Shown piece by piece: positions 5,550 to 5,733 of a stretch of DNA of 5,733 bases. The stretch comes from Cyanobium sp. (GTDB lineage: Bacteria > Cyanobacteriota > Cyanobacteriia > PCC-6307 > Cyanobiaceae), in assembly GCA_014191535.1 (NCBI GenBank), contig BJHC01000104.1, positions 1-5,733 of the forward strand. The letters are read 5' to 3'. Made by a program: the position numbers and the translations under genes. The notes beneath the pieces are model-generated. The model searched no databases. It worked only from the letters and a program-made list of their open reading frames with translations, and had not been told where the DNA came from. The stretch's first letter is position 1. Each line of letters begins with the position of its first letter.

Positions 5550-5733
5550 AGCTGTGCAGCTGCAGGGAGGCCCGCAACCGCAGGGCACGGCGGTCGGCAC
5601 CATCGGCCTCGAGGCTCAGGGCGGCGCCCTCCACGCTGGGGGTGAGCGGCGTGCTGGCCAAGGTGTTGAGCAGCCGCCAGGGCTGCCAGCGGCGCAGCAG
5701 GCCCTGGGCCGTGGCCCCATCCATCGACCACTG
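5548..5733 (-). CDS. 3' end of an unidentified protein gene (partial)
   Basis: The last 61 codons of a gene that enters from the right edge and stops at TGA 5548-5550. Read in this frame, the fragment starts QWSMDGATAQGLLRRW and ends LRLRASLQLHS. It has near-complete G/C at third positions, Trp residues at sensible spacing, and an alternating beta-like ending (ALSLEADG, ALRLRASLQL). These are signs of a real coding frame. Another open frame across the same bases (5522-5731) is low-complexity Ala/Pro/His/Gly and overlaps sixA. From memory of picocyanobacterial gene order, a DUF3352-type conserved hypothetical protein often precedes sixA, and the repeating beta character would fit, but 61 residues are too few to assign a family. 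Confidence 0.6.
   Translation of the reverse strand, partial: QWSMDGATAQGLLRRWQPWRLLNTLASTPLTPSVEGAALSLEADGADRRALRLRASLQLHS

Noticed and set aside
5522..5731. Minus-strand 69-residue ORF at the right edge
   Set aside because: It overlaps the sixA start, has low-complexity Ala/Pro/His composition, and competes with a better frame that ends 9 nt before sixA.

Overview
The window is a tightly packed, one-direction (minus strand) chromosomal segment from a picocyanobacterium. The best guess is a high-GC member of the Synechococcus/Cyanobium group. The basis is gene content: a cyanobacterial NDH-1 cluster in the order ndhA-ndhI-ndhG-ndhE, with the cyanobacterial/plastid form of NdhI. G+C is roughly two thirds by eye, with strong GC3 bias. 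No exact HIP1 octamer (GCGATCGC) was seen, although HIP1 is common in many other cyanobacteria. The genus is an inference.

In transcription order (right to left) the layout is as follows. The 3' end of an unidentified gene enters at the right edge (5733-5548). After 9 nt comes a SixA-type phosphohistidine phosphatase (5538-4969). A 61-nt gap with two small dyads follows, then citrate synthase gltA (4907-3750, GTG start). After 41 nt come ndhA (3708-2554), 23 nt, ndhI (2530-1892), ndhG (1892-1290) and ndhE (1293-964). The joints between the last three genes overlap by 1 and 4 nt. After 27 nt, which hold a perfect hairpin, comes an NAD kinase (936-22). The final 21 nt contain no recognisable gene. 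No intergenic stretch exceeds 61 nt, so no gene-free region over 300 bases exists.

The functional theme is respiratory and photosynthetic redox metabolism. NdhA, NdhG and NdhE are membrane-arm subunits and NdhI is the two-cluster ferredoxin-like subunit of the ferredoxin-plastoquinone oxidoreductase NDH-1. Citrate synthase feeds carbon into the TCA route that makes 2-oxoglutarate and NADPH, and NAD kinase makes NADP+. Spacing and overlaps suggest that gltA through nadK could be co-transcribed, but no convincing promoter or terminator is visible.

This is mostly an ordinary housekeeping region, and I see no evidence of a mobile element, CRISPR array, defence system or new multi-gene system. 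The signals most worth checking are the perfect 9-bp stem ending on the nadK start codon, with nadK in frame behind the ndhE stop codon. A competing pair of hairpins before gltA and a G-quadruplex-type motif over the nadK stop codon come next.
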